From assembly GCF_028389875.1 (NCBI RefSeq), contig NW_026907681.1, positions 1,798,001 to 1,862,000 on the forward strand: 64,000 nt of DNA, read 5' to 3'. The position numbers were made by a program, and so were the translations under genes. Shown piece by piece: positions 37,639-50,400 of this stretch. Within the stretch, counting starts at the first letter, position 1; the number at the start of each line of letters is the position of its first letter. The notes below the pieces were generated by a model. The model searched no databases, was not told where the DNA came from, and worked only from the letters and a program-made list of their open reading frames with translations. The DNA is from Rhea pennata. Taxonomy: Eukaryota; Chordata; Aves; Rheiformes; Rheidae.

Positions 37639-38881
37639 ACTGCAACCACCCAGCCTTGCTGCCTGGGGCCTGATTGCTGCAGCATGTGCTGGGGGGAGGG
37701 GGAGGGTGACAGTGCAGCGTTATGGCTAGCGGGGTGAGAGATGGACATGTGCATCGTTCTACCCTCCACCCTAAAAGCTGCACCCTGCTGCAGTGCCAGG
37801 GCACGGATGCTCTTGCCCCAGAGCCCAGGTGGTAGGGAACATGAGTACAAGCACCTGCTTGCCCTGCACTGCAGCAGTAGGGGAGGAGGACAAGTCCCCC
37901 CCCAACCCCTGCCAGCGTGGTGCATGGACCTCTGCCAACACCAACCCTGCCCTGAGGCTGCAGCTCTCTGAGCCTATGCCCAAAAGCAATTCACAGCAGG
38001 TACCTGGCAGTAACTCACCCAGGCATAACCTGATTATTTTCTGGCTCTCAGGTTACAGCAGCTCAGCTCAGCACATCCTCCCCCAGCATAGCTCAGCCCA
38101 GGCAGAAGTTTGGGGGAAAGGGGTCTTGTCACACCGGGCAAGGGAAGACCCCAAGCCATGTCTTGAAGGCTCTCCCACAGGCTGGAGGGTGGGGATGCAG
38201 ATGGAGGACATGCCAGGGGTACAGGCAGGGGACTTCTGGTGCACCAAAACCTCCTCTTGCTCCCCTTGCTGGGCTGGGGAGCATCTTCCCCCTTTGACTT
38301 GGGGTGCAATTGCTCACAGGAACAAGGTAATACCATTGCAAGAGGAGTCTACCTTGTCCTCATTCCAAGAAGAGGACCTGGCTTCTCTAGGACCAAAGAG
38401 CAACTCTGAGCAGGCAAACCTATGGGAAGGGCTTGGGGGAAGGAGCCAGCCTCTCACTGTAGAGCAGCAGGATGAAGGCAAGTGCCTGCCCCCACCTCCA
38501 GCAGCTCATTGCCCTGAGGAGAGCAGGAGCAATGATGCAGGGCTGAGAGGAGCTGCCTGGCGCAGGTTGAAGCCACTGGAGGCTCCGCTGGACCAAACCT
38601 TAACTCAATTGCACAACGCAATGATTGCATTAGGGCCAGGTTTCTCTGCCCCTCCAGGCCAGCTCATTTCCTCCAACTCTAATAACAAGAAAACAAACAC
38701 ATAGGTACAGGCCCCTCAACCCCCCTTTCAGCAGTACTAGATGGAGGGAGGGCATAGCGAAGGACAGGACGACTTGCCCCATAACCCAATGCTAATAGAA
38801 ACAGGTATACTATAGAAGTGAAAAAACAAAGCTCAGAAAAATATTTTCAATACAGGTATGTGTGGAGGGCATTGAATAAAA

Positions 38882-38886
<5 letters not shown>

Positions 38887-38930
<44 letters not shown>

Positions 38931-38938
38931 TATATAAA
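38887..38938. repeat. Compound (TA)n(CA)n microsatellite
   Basis: About 13 TA units, then about 9 CA units, then TATATA. Pure and therefore probably polymorphic. Confidence 0.95.
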
Positions 38939-41404
38939 AGGAAGTGTCAGAAGTAGCTGAACACAGAGTGTTTCAAAATGCCCAGAAAATTAACTGGAAT
39001 CTAGTAATCTTGGCTCCCCTCATGCTTTTTCAGGCTTCTGCAAGCAGGAGTAGATGGAAAGGACCAGGAGGCCAGGCTTCAGCTAAGCACTGGCCTCCTG
39101 GGTTTCATCACACCTGTGCTGGGATTTCAGTGAGCAGCCCCCCCACCCTATGACTCACTGCTGTCAACTTGAAGCTTTAGCACCCAAGTGGGACAGCTCC
39201 CTTGCTCCCCTTCCAGCCCAACTAGAAGAGTCTGACTTTCTCCTCCCTCTAGGAATCCTGCCCCATGGCTCAGAGAATGCTCGTTTCCAGGGTGCCTACA
39301 GCTCCCTGCTGTGTGTGGGCCATAGCACGTGCTCCTCTACCCAAAGAACCAGATGCATTGTCTGTGACACATTTAATTGTCTAAAACTCCACATTAAAAC
39401 CACAGAGATTCATGCACACAGGGTGCTGCCTACAGCACAAACTCCCATCCCAAACTGGGCTTCTGCAGGGCTCTGGCAAATGCAGTCCCCCCTCCCCCAT
39501 AGAGAGCAGTTCCAGCCCTAGGCACCTTCTTAATTCCCCCAGCACAGCACCAGGCTGTGACCAGGACTGCCCCAACACCGCTTAGCGCCCCCACACAGTA
39601 CAAGATGGATATGTGGCTTCTCCGAGATCTATCACAGAGCACAAATGCTCTTCAGCAGAGGTGAGAGCAAGTACCCAGAGCTGACACAGCAACAAAAAAA
39701 GACAGCAGGACAAGTTCATCACATCACTGCTGGAGCTGGTGGTTTGTACGGAGCAGCCACTCAATAGTTTCCAGCAGATAGGCCACACTGTAGTGCCAAG
39801 CAATGCTCTGGAAGATGTTGATGTGCTCCATGAAGATCTGAGGGGGAAGATACCAGTGAGGGAGGGCTGCCCAGCACACCTCATGCATGAGCCAGGGAAG
39901 ATGGAAGCTGGAGGGGACAGGGGGGAGAAGGCCAGGCCAGGAGAAGTTCTGCAAGCTGGTCAGGCAGGACTGCCTGGGTTGAGCACAAAGCAATGAATAA
40001 ACAGCCAAAAAGCACAGAGAGATGAACTTGTGCCAGATGGGCTGAAAGGGACAAGTTATCACTGGGTTTTTCACTGGCTATTACAGAGGAGCTGCTGGCA
40101 GGAGGCTGGACCTGGTGGCAGGATGCACACATACCTGGGAAGAAATGGTGAGGGCAAAATCTCCAGCACAACTGCAGTACACAGGCATAGGTATCTCCTT
40201 CACACCATGACACTTCTTGCACACCTAGAGGCAAAGGAGTTTTAGCTGGGATAGCAGACAAGGCTGAGCAGCTCAGTCCTTTGACAGGGCTCTCTGGGGA
40301 GACACCACTGACATCAGGTCAATGGGTCAAGCCTCAGCCAGCCAGCAAAAGGCTGCAGCTATGTGCTGAGAAGAAGTGGAGAGCGCTTGAGCCAAACTCT
40401 CCTCATCATATCTCCACTGCATCACATCAGTCAGAGAAGTAGGGTTGGGCTGCTCGGTTTCAAGGAGCAGAGAGCAGCTTCAGCCCTCCTGCTGCAGCCT
40501 GCCACATCAAGGGCAGGCTCCCGCAGCACGGCCGCCAGGCACTCATCAAGTCCTGCAGCAGGTAGGCCATTAGCTTCTTCTGCAGCGCTTCCACCAGTGC
40601 CATTTCAATGGAATCAGAGTCATACTGGGCCTGGCAGTTGGAGCATACCCAACTGGGCAGCACTGACCCATCCGAGGGGCAGAGAGAAGGGAGATGAACA
40701 CCAGTGTGACTCTTCCCAAGAGAAAGCACGGTGCAGCCTCAGCCCTCGCAGCCTAACAAGAGCATTCAGAGAGCCCCGAGTGCCAGGAAGCCATAACCAA
40801 TTTCGGGAGGGGATAAAGCATCAGCCAAAGCACCAGCACACCTCAAACTGTCACAGGCAGCTAGGAAAGGGGATGAGCAGAAAATAACCTTGAAGGGAGG
40901 TTTATCGCTGTCATGGAACCAAGCAGACCTTCAAAGCAAAAGGACTGAGAGAGAGAGAAAGATGGACAACATGTGAGTGAATGACAGGCCGAGAGCACAA
41001 CCATGCTAGGGCCTCTGGTGTCTCCAAGAGGGACTTAATGCATGCAGCCAGGGCTAAGGGGATTTCCTGGGAAAGGAAGGCTGTATCTGCGAGAGGGCAG
41101 GGTCCTTGCGCAGGTCCAAGTCCCTGCAAAAATTGCACTTCCTGCAGATGACTTCAGGGAGCATGTAGGAGCAGCAAGGGTCCCGAAACTGGGCTTCTTC
41201 TGAGAACTCACCCACCTCAATGAGGCGCAGCAGGTCCCGGCACAGTTTGTTTACTTGGTTAGTTATACTGGCATCCAGGGACAACACCTACAGGAGACAG
41301 TGTTAGGTAAGGCCACCAGCAGAGAAGACGGTCCTCACGGGGACTCACTCTGATGCGAGTGCTAGCTGGGCAAAACAAACTGATTGTAGAATTGCAACAG
41401 ATTC

Positions 41405-41440
41405 TTAAAAAAAAAAAAAAAGAAGAAAAAAAAAGAAGAA
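41405..41440. repeat. A-rich run in POLE copy B
   Basis: A-runs interspersed with AAGAAG on the plus strand, next to the splice donor of the POLE exon at 41.47-41.66 kb. It looks like simple-sequence expansion at an intron start. Confidence 0.7.
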
Positions 41441-44400
41441 AGCACAGCCCACCCCACTAACCTTGTAGATGTATTTGATGAACTCTAGAGCTGGGTTGTT
41501 GAGTGGCAAGTAGGAGCCAGGTAGCACCGAGAACATGTCTGAGGGCTCAGTGGCATTATGGGAACCAGCCATCTTCTTCTGGATCTTCTGAGTGACGGTG
41601 AAGAAGCTCTGCGTGAGCTCGTTGGTCACGTAATCCTGTGAGAAAGTGATCACGCCTGGAGAGGAGGAGCAGAGAGAGCTCTTGAGCCATATGGAAGCAT
41701 ATGGGGACAGCAAGGTGGGCAGCTCTCTTCCTGCTGCAGGACTGGCCCAGCAGTGCTGCACACAGCTCTCCCATGGCTAACTGTGGCTAACCGTACTCAC
41801 CAGGCATGGCTCCCGTCTCTCCCAATGCCTCCTGGGACACCTGGCTCGTGGCCCTCCTCTTGATGGGAGCGCTCCCAGGGGCATTGTGCTGCAGCTCCTC
41901 GCTCCTCCTTCATGCTGTGGTACACAGCCACAATGTAGGCTGCAGAGACACGTAAGAAAAGCTCCAGATGCAGTCCACGATGGGAGAGTGGCACAAGCGC
42001 GACTGTGCTTGTCGACTCTCCTGGGGCACCAATGACTAATCAGGAACTAGTGACCTTCTTCCCCTCTCTGAGAGGGTTCACACTGGCACTGAAACCACCC
42101 AAACAATGATATTTACAGACATGGAGGTGGTTCCTTCTGTATCACATCCAGCACAGTGCAATCTTTGACTGTAAGGGGTTCTTTGGATCAACATCAGAAC
42201 CTTCTCAGTAGCACAGAGAGCTTCAAGAAGCTGTGGGGAATGCTGTGGATATGGCTTGGGCAGCAGCAGGGTGCGGATAGCTCTAATCACCAGAGGTAAC
42301 ATTCAAAGTAGGACCAGGCGAGCAGCAGACTGCACTCACCCAACACAATCCTGAGGAAGCAGTTCTGACAGGAGGCAGCCTGGCGGAGAAACTGCACGAT
42401 GTTCCAACTATTCTCTAGCAAGTCCTCCACATTTGCTTCTCCATCCTCCTCCTCTTCTTCCTTGTCCTCCTCTTCCTCACTGTCCTCATCCAATACTTGA
42501 CTCTTGCTAGAGTCCTGCTGGAATGGAGCACAAGCCATGCCCAGGCTTGCGGTTGGTGATGTCGTAGCAGTTCCCTATATCCAAACCAATAGCTCCCTGC
42601 TCAACTCAACCCACTGCACCCCTGTCTCTGCAGGACTGAGCACTTCCCATCTCTTACCTCCCCAGAGTGGACACTAGAACGCACTCTTCCCTTGATACCT
42701 TCGTAATTTGCTGGATCCATCCAGAGCAGGAATTCCCAGCAGCGGCAGAAGGAAATAGTCAGAGAGTGAAAGATCTCCTTTGAGTGGATGCTGGAGGCAA
42801 GAGACTGCAGTCACACACAATGTTGGCATCTTCCCTAGCTAATAACCTTCTCCATGGGAGGCAATGAGGAGCAGGCGATGTTAGCAAGAGAGCAGTTCAC
42901 TTCTCACATCCAACCATGCTTCAGCAAATGGACTCAGTACAGAAGGCTGCAGAGCAGTCATTAGCAGAACTAAGGGCTGCAGAGGAATCATACCCACGCT
43001 TCAACTGCCTCTTGTGTCAAGATGCCTGTCTTAGGAGCCTACACATCATAGTATTCTAGAGACGCCTGCTGGATCACATCAAAACTGATACTCACGCTGG
43101 AACCTTCTTCCATGTCATTGATGTGATGGGACTGTAACACTGTGTTTACAGCCAAGCTCTGAATATCCGGCTCCAGGCACACTGTGAACAAACACAACCT
43201 GTCAACGGGCAAGCAGGGCAGAGAACCAGCAAGGACACAATCCCCTCTCCAGGTATGATGAATGCACCCACTTGCCAGGACTTTCCACAAGTTGTAAGAG
43301 CTCTTTACAGGTCTTGCTGCATCTACCGAGTGCAACATCAAGATATTCATATCAGGAAATGGTGAAAGCCTATATGGTACTGCAGCAGCATGGTAAACCG
43401 TGCTGCTCTCCAGACTGCCACACACCTTGTATTACAGGCTTTAAAGGACACTTTTGGCACATGGCCAGACCTCTCCCCTCTCTGGCTGTGATGCTATGTA
43501 TGGATGGCCCCATTCACTGCACAGCTAAACAGCATAGCACCTTCCAACAAAACTTGGATCTACTTCCCCTCCAGGGGCCACCAGCTTTTTCTGGAAACTG
43601 CAGCAGAGGTGCTCAGAAGAACTATCAGTCAGCTTGTTTTGCATCACAGAAAGATTCATCCTAGCGACCACCAGAAGTGATCTTCTGAATGCTGCTATGA
43701 GAGGCCACAAACTAGGAAATAATCTGTATTTAAATGCCTACCTGCATTTTCTTCTATTGCATACAGGACCTTCTATCCCCAGGAGATGCCAATTGCATAT
43801 ATCCTGTCCAGATCATCATTGCTCAACTTCTGAAGCTGTCAGCAACTGCAGAACTGCTCAGATACTCTTCTGCCACTGCAGCCATCCTTCTCCTGAGCTC
43901 ATGGAAGAGCACTTAGCTCTGCTCCCACTCAGTGCTATCCTACCTGTGGAGTAGCAGCCAGGGTTGCTTATCTCCACTGAGGCTCTCTTGTCAAACTCCA
44001 TAACTAAATGGTTATCATCAGCCTCTTTACCCCCCAGCTCTGGGCGGGCCGTCGGTGAGAGCCACAGCAAATGGTTGTGGCGACGGAGGTGGCGGGAGAA
44101 AAACAGGTCAGAACCAAAAGGTAGACATATCATCAGGGAGATTCCCAATGGGGATGTGGTAATATCTGAGGAAAGGAAAGAGGTACAGTCATCGGCGTAA
44201 ACACATCAACAGAAGAACCGTGCCAGCATCATATTTGCTTGTCCCAACAAGGGCAAAAGCACAGAAGGTGAAAGCATCTGGCCTCATCTTGGCCTCAGGC
44301 TCCCGCAGTCTCCCTTTCCCACCCAAGCACGAACAAAGTAACCTCTCTAGGGGAATGTGGCCACCTCAGGCACCTGCCCTCCTCAAAAGCCTGGGATAGG

Positions 44401-47400
44401 CACGTGTCCAAGTTGAGGCAGTGGCGGATCACGCGGCAGGCTGCACGGCGCTGCCAGTCCAGGACTGAATAGCTGACGGCATCTGTTACTCGGACAGGGA
44501 CCAAAGGAAACTCCTCGATGATGGGAATCCCACTTGCCAGTCGTTTCAGGTCCCAGATAGACTGCACAGCAAGAAGTGTGGGGCCCCGGCGCTCATCCTA
44601 CACAAAGGAGGAGAGGACATGCCCTGGTACATCCCTTCAGCCGGCACCTCTGCTCAGCAGGAAACCAGCTGTGTGAATGAGTGCTCACATGCCCCATTCC
44701 TGTAGTGGTCCCTGGTCCTCCACACAGTAGAGACAGTGTACTCAGAGTCTCTTGAAGCACCTCCCACTGAATAACCAGCTCCACAATTGAGAGCTGGGGT
44801 TTGGGGGTATGATCTAGCCTCACTGCTTGCATTGCGCTATGTAAGCTCACCCCAGGCAAGCCAGAGCCCGCAGGCAACATCCATTTTTACCCTTCAACTT
44901 TGGAGCACTAGCTGTGTGCAGAGAGCTATGCTTAGAGGCTGCTTGAACTGCTGGACCAATGCCTTCCATGCAATGTTTTCCTCCTCCCAGGTACCTGCGC
45001 TGACAAGGTCTCAGTGGGGACCTTCCTCATGCCCTCAGCTCATACCTTGCAGCCCTGCAGGAGCCGCTGAATGGCTCTGTAGACTGTCTTGAGGTCGGTC
45101 TCAGCACGCACTTCAAAGGTGTGCTTGTCTGGAAGCAGTAGTTCTTCGCCCACTTTTTCCAGCACAGCACTGCGCTCCGATGAGTACATGTTGGTGAGGT
45201 TTGGCATCTGGTTGCTGCGTACCTGTACCAAATGCAAACGTGATCAGAGGGAACAGGGTTCAAAAGAGACAGGCTCCAGGCTGCAAATTTCAAGGAAGCT
45301 CTTTCCTCTACACATCACAATGCTTCACGTGACAGTTGAGGAACAGACCTGCTTGGTACACTTCAAAATACGAGAATCCCTGCTGCACAGCAGTAGACAT
45401 CTGTGTCTGTGCAAAGAAACCGCTCAGCTCCAAACCGCTGCCTGATCCCCTTGCGTTCCCTCCCAAGCCTTTAAGCCCTACTCTTACCGTGTCCAGCACA
45501 AACACTGCAGCTTTGCGCTGAGAGGGGATGAAAAGGCCAAAGAGCGCTTTGTTGCCCTGGGAGCTCTGGTAGAGGTAGATGTGGCGAATACTTCCTAGAG
45601 ACACAGAGCAAACATGCAGCATCAATAGTATCTTCAAGCTATTTGGTCCTGGGTACACTGACAAGCCTTCTCCTAGGGTGCCTTACCTGGCTCCAGCTAA
45701 GTAAACTGAGCCAGAGAGCGCATTTCCAGGTGTTCAGTGTCAAAAGTGTCAGCCTCTCGCCCTGTGAGGTGTCTGACAAGCTGCCTGCTGACCATGCACA
45801 CGCAACCCAGCTGGATCAGGGCTCGGAATAGTAACGGCACCTGTAGTGACAGGGACACTGAGATAATTCTCAAGCCACCAAGTTTTGAACTGCTTAATGA
45901 ATCATTATCTTCATTAAAAGCAGGCATCCCAGCTGCCCATCTTCATTTCAGACTTACAGCATTAGAAGCGCTAGTACATTTAATCTTGGTCTCACTGCTT
46001 TCGTATGTCTACTACTGAATACAGTTTAGGTTCTTCTTTGCTCTTTCTGAACTTTAAAAAGTGGTATCCTATCCTTCCTTCTGGAATACAGAGGTTTTAT
46101 CACTGCACCCTGGCCTATGTACATGCCACATGCTGGGGTTTTCCTCATCTTTACTCGAAAGAACTCCCATACCTTTGCAGTTCAACTGCTAGCAAGATGG
46201 TTCTGGATTGGTTTAGAGGAAACTCACTCTTCCCATTCAAGTGCCATCTTTTCCCAGAGTCTCCTAATTTCAAATAAATCTAAACCTCTTTCCCCTAAGG
46301 GGTTGGAAACCAAACAAGTATCTTTGCTCATATAAAACTGGGCACATTTCTGAGAAAGCTACTCGAGAGGGTCTTTCGTTTTAGCGTCTTACTAACTTGT
46401 TTCATTTTGAGCTCCCATGCCTCTACCTGTGCCATTGGTACACAGACCAGTCAGCTACCACTCAGCACTCCTTAAAGGATGAGGAAGGAAAACGAGCACC
46501 TGGAAGTGTTACCTGAGTCTCATACACTCCCTCAGTGTCTGGAGCAGACAGGTCTGCATTGATTTCATTGATGTGCTCTTGGTACACGTCTTCAGGGACT
46601 GAGTAGTCGTAGAGATTGTAAACCAAGTTTGAGCGGGGCAAGATCCAGTTCACCTGCCAGGAAAACAGACACACTCAGCAGGGCACCTTGCTTCAGGCTG
46701 TGCTCCTCCCAACAGCAGGGGAACCTTAAAGGGCAGCAAGGAGTTGTAGTTTGAGCCAGCCTTATGTTTCCAGAAACATGCTGACTCAGGAAGCAATCTA
46801 GCTGCCAGTGCTGGTCATTCCTAAGGCAGTTAGCGGGATTTATGCTTTGTCCACATTGCAGTAACTGTCAACCTGCTTTCTGGTCAGGCTGAGATTAACA
46901 GCAGGCAAAAGGGACTGCATTAAGGCGCATTAGCAGGGCTGAACAGGGAGGTCTTGTGAGGCAAACTGCCCGTAGTATCTGCCCGCAGTGGCTAGAGCAA
47001 CTTACATGAATTCAACCAGCTGTTTTCCCTTGTAGAAGCAGCAGGGTCAAAAACATGACCCCCACCTTCCTGTAGACAGCTCCCTCCTCTGGTTTTGCAA
47101 CGCGCTGATTGACATAGAACACTCTTGGGATGCTCAGTCTGATACAGTGCAGGTCGCTTCCGATCACTGCCCACAGCCTCAACAAGCCTGCCTGGCTGCT
47201 CTCAGCAATCTGCAGGACAGGGTGATTTAAGTTAGCTTTGCTGGAGAGATGCAACCCATTCTTAGCTCTTACATACACGCCATGGAGTACTTCTGGAATC
47301 TTCAAAGGCTCTACTACCTCTGACTTTGTTCTCCAAATAAGGAGCAATTGGTGACCACAAAGACAGCAGTGGACCCAAAGATTCATTGCTCTCAGCTCTG

Positions 47401-50400
47401 GCATCTCCACGTCCTGCTATTGTCCTACCGGTACAGTGAAAAAAATTGTTCTGCCAGAGGAAACGTCAGAGCATGAATGAAGACAGCTCTGACTGATCTG
47501 CAGGATCAGTCATTGTGCTTCTGAAGGGAAGAGGACACCTGGTAAAGGCTCAAACACATCTCTTAGCTTTGGGCTAGCATTAGCTAACAAATTCATGCCA
47601 TTGTCTGACTTTAGCCAAAGCATTTGGACATGCTGGATTAGGTGTCCCATCTCCAGCTCATGGTTACACACAGAGTCAAAGGCTGCACGTGACCTTAAAC
47701 CAAACAAGACTTTTCTGGAAGATGAGAAGTGTCACAACAAGAGGCTGGGTCTCAGATAGCAGAGGCAACCAAGCATAACAAGAAATTAAGAAAATGCTTG
47801 GATTGTACCATCAACTTCTTCATGCTCGCATTGACTAAATCTAGGATTCAAGGCACACTTGCCCAGCTCCTCAGCTGAGCTTGCCCCACACAGGCTCTAC
47901 ATAGAAGTCCCAGATTTGCAATCAAGCACAATCATTTGAGGACCTCACTTCCTTATAAAGCTTCTCTGAGCCTGAGGCTATGCAGTCCCACATGACCTTC
48001 AAGGAGGTAAAACTAAAGTAGGATTGAGGTTAGCTGTCCCTGAAGTTCAAGGTTTGACTACAGGTATTGCAAACATGAGGCACAGGGCACTGAACAGGCC
48101 TCTGTGAGGGGTTAAGAGTGGGCCTGCCTTGCTGCCTGGTACCTGCACAATCTGCCAGGGCAAGTCCAGGATGCCGCGTGCCGTCCTGTACACGTAGCTG
48201 CTCAGTCCTTTGGAGAGGGTATCACGGATTATGCCTCCGCCTGTCATCACTCCACCATCCTCCAGGCGCCGCTTCTTCCGATGCTCCTGGTGCTGCCGAG
48301 CCTGCAGCTCCCATTTCTTCTTGTGCTAGCACAGCCAGACCAGTTGTTCTTCCTAATCAGAGAGAGAGTACATGAACAGGAACCACAGAAATTAGCACGC
48401 ATCTCCTACACATGAGGATCAAGCACCATAAAGCCGAGCCCTTCCACCTTCAGACCCTGATCATGTTACTGGCATAGCTGTGAAGTTGCCATTGGCCTGA
48501 CTTTCTCTGCTAGTGGGACTCTCCCGGTAACACTTCCCTTTGTAGTTTTCAGTCATAGAAGCACAGAGAGGGCACTCACCTTAGTAGTGCCCATGGCAGC
48601 AGGTGGGTCCAGGATCTCTCGCCAGGACTGCAACAGTTCCAGATACTGGGACATCTGCTGGCTTTCCTCTGCCGTACGGACCCGCTTCCATTTATTTGCA
48701 ACTGGAACCAATGGCTGAAGGGGCTTAGCAGCCCCCAAATCCTCTACGTCTCCAATCTGGTAGCTCGGTGTTCCCCCCTGGTGCTGGTTAGCAAGGACCT
48801 GAGAGAAATGACAGCAGGAAGTTTTGGGTGCTGAGGACACAGTATCAGCAAGAGAGGCCCATCAGCACAGCCAGCTACTTTCTCTCACTCTTATTACCTG
48901 TCTCTTGCCTTCAGAAGTGAAGAGCTCATTCATTTTCTTTTGTCTGTACACTCCCCGGAGTCTTCTAGCTTGCGAGACTTGGAACAGTTCTCTGAGATCA
49001 GCTCAAACAGCTCTCAATCAGGCATGTTGGCAGCCTGAAAAAAGGAACAAGGAAAAGAAAACACTATCAGGAACCTAATGATCAAACCTCATTGCTATTA
49101 TATACATGGAACATTTAAACCGATTGATATGGCTGTCTTTATGAGGAGTTTGTGAGCAATCTCTGCTCCAGTTGCCAACATGACCTATGGAACATAGAGA
49201 TCACGGACATGAGGTCTGCCTCAAAACTCCTGCTGTGAATGCAATACTTTGAAATGATGTTGTACGGCAAACTCTTAGTGGGCCCAGCTCTGTAGTGCCA
49301 GATGCAAAATACAAAGGGGAAGTGCTCCCAATAAACTCCCAAGCAGAGCAGTCGCTCCGGCTTTTCATCTCTCCTGCTCCCCGGTTTGAGGCTCTGTTTT
49401 CTGGCATTGTCTCTGCTCTTGCTGGTTATTTTAAAGCTAATCTCTTCTGGCCTCCTCAGAAAAGATTCTGCAGGCAAATGGTTCTGCCATCCTCTGTCTC
49501 AGTGAGTGGCTCTAGAGAAAGTCCTTGGTGCAAGAGGGCCACCACGCTACCTCTGTGAAAGACGTGACTGGAGGACAACGCTTACCCACAATTAAGCGGT
49601 AACAGCTGACAAAAGTGCTGTAACAACAGGTCTGGTGCTAAAAGACCCTAAAGAGCAGCCCTAGAGAATCAAAGAGGCAGAAATTACATACAAACAGCCA
49701 TCAGAGGCACAATGGACCAACCATTCTCTTCAGACAAAGTCCATCCTCCCTACAGTGTTAGGGTAGCTTTGACCTTCTCTGGCCCCAACCTGGGAAGACA
49801 AACATGCAGCGGATGCATATCCTGCAAACCCTACACTCACCTTGCTCTACAGTACATCCAACCAGTAATCAGCCACCTTGGCTACAGAGGCAGAGACCTC
49901 CTCCAGTGTGGTGCCTTTCAGAAAGGCCTCAAATACAGAAGACTGGAATATCTTCACCAACTGCAGCTCTCCCCATTGCTTCACCTCAAACCCTTTCAGT
50001 TCAGCCAAGGATCCATCTTCATTGAAGACTGCATACCTAGGATATAGACCAGCTTTTGCACAAGCTCTGTGCCAAGGAACACATCTCCCAGGATGCTGCT
50101 TACTACCCTCCTGCCAAAGTACTTCTAGTATTGCCAAACCAGGCAGCCACCAGGTAAATTAATCCAAGCTGTGGGGCTCTGGACTACCATGATCTAGGCA
50201 TATTTACACAGCTAGAGACAACAACATCATGAACTACTTCACCTCCAGCTGCAAAAGCACATCAGCCTCTGTCCCCAACTTGCCAATTCTAACTGGCAAA
50301 ATGTTCTTAAATGCACGCAAATAAAGGGCAAGAAGTGAGAGTCAGGGTGAGAGGAGTAGAGAAGTGGAGTGAAATACTAGGAAAAGCCTTATACAGGAGA

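Larger units (their letters stand above)
36747..39723. other. P2RX2/POLE convergent intergenic region
   Basis: The P2RX2-like gene and POLE copy B converge here. A 303-codon open frame at 37,793-38,704 shows no recognisable domain and lies in C-rich DNA. A (TA)n(CA)n compound microsatellite is at about 38,887-38,938. An ATTAAA signal on the minus strand (complement of 39,372-39,377) could end the POLE transcript. Confidence 0.5.

Noticed and set aside
37793-38704. 303-codon open frame after P2RX2
   Set aside because: No domain, no promoter or splice context, C-rich composition and no start context; most likely chance.
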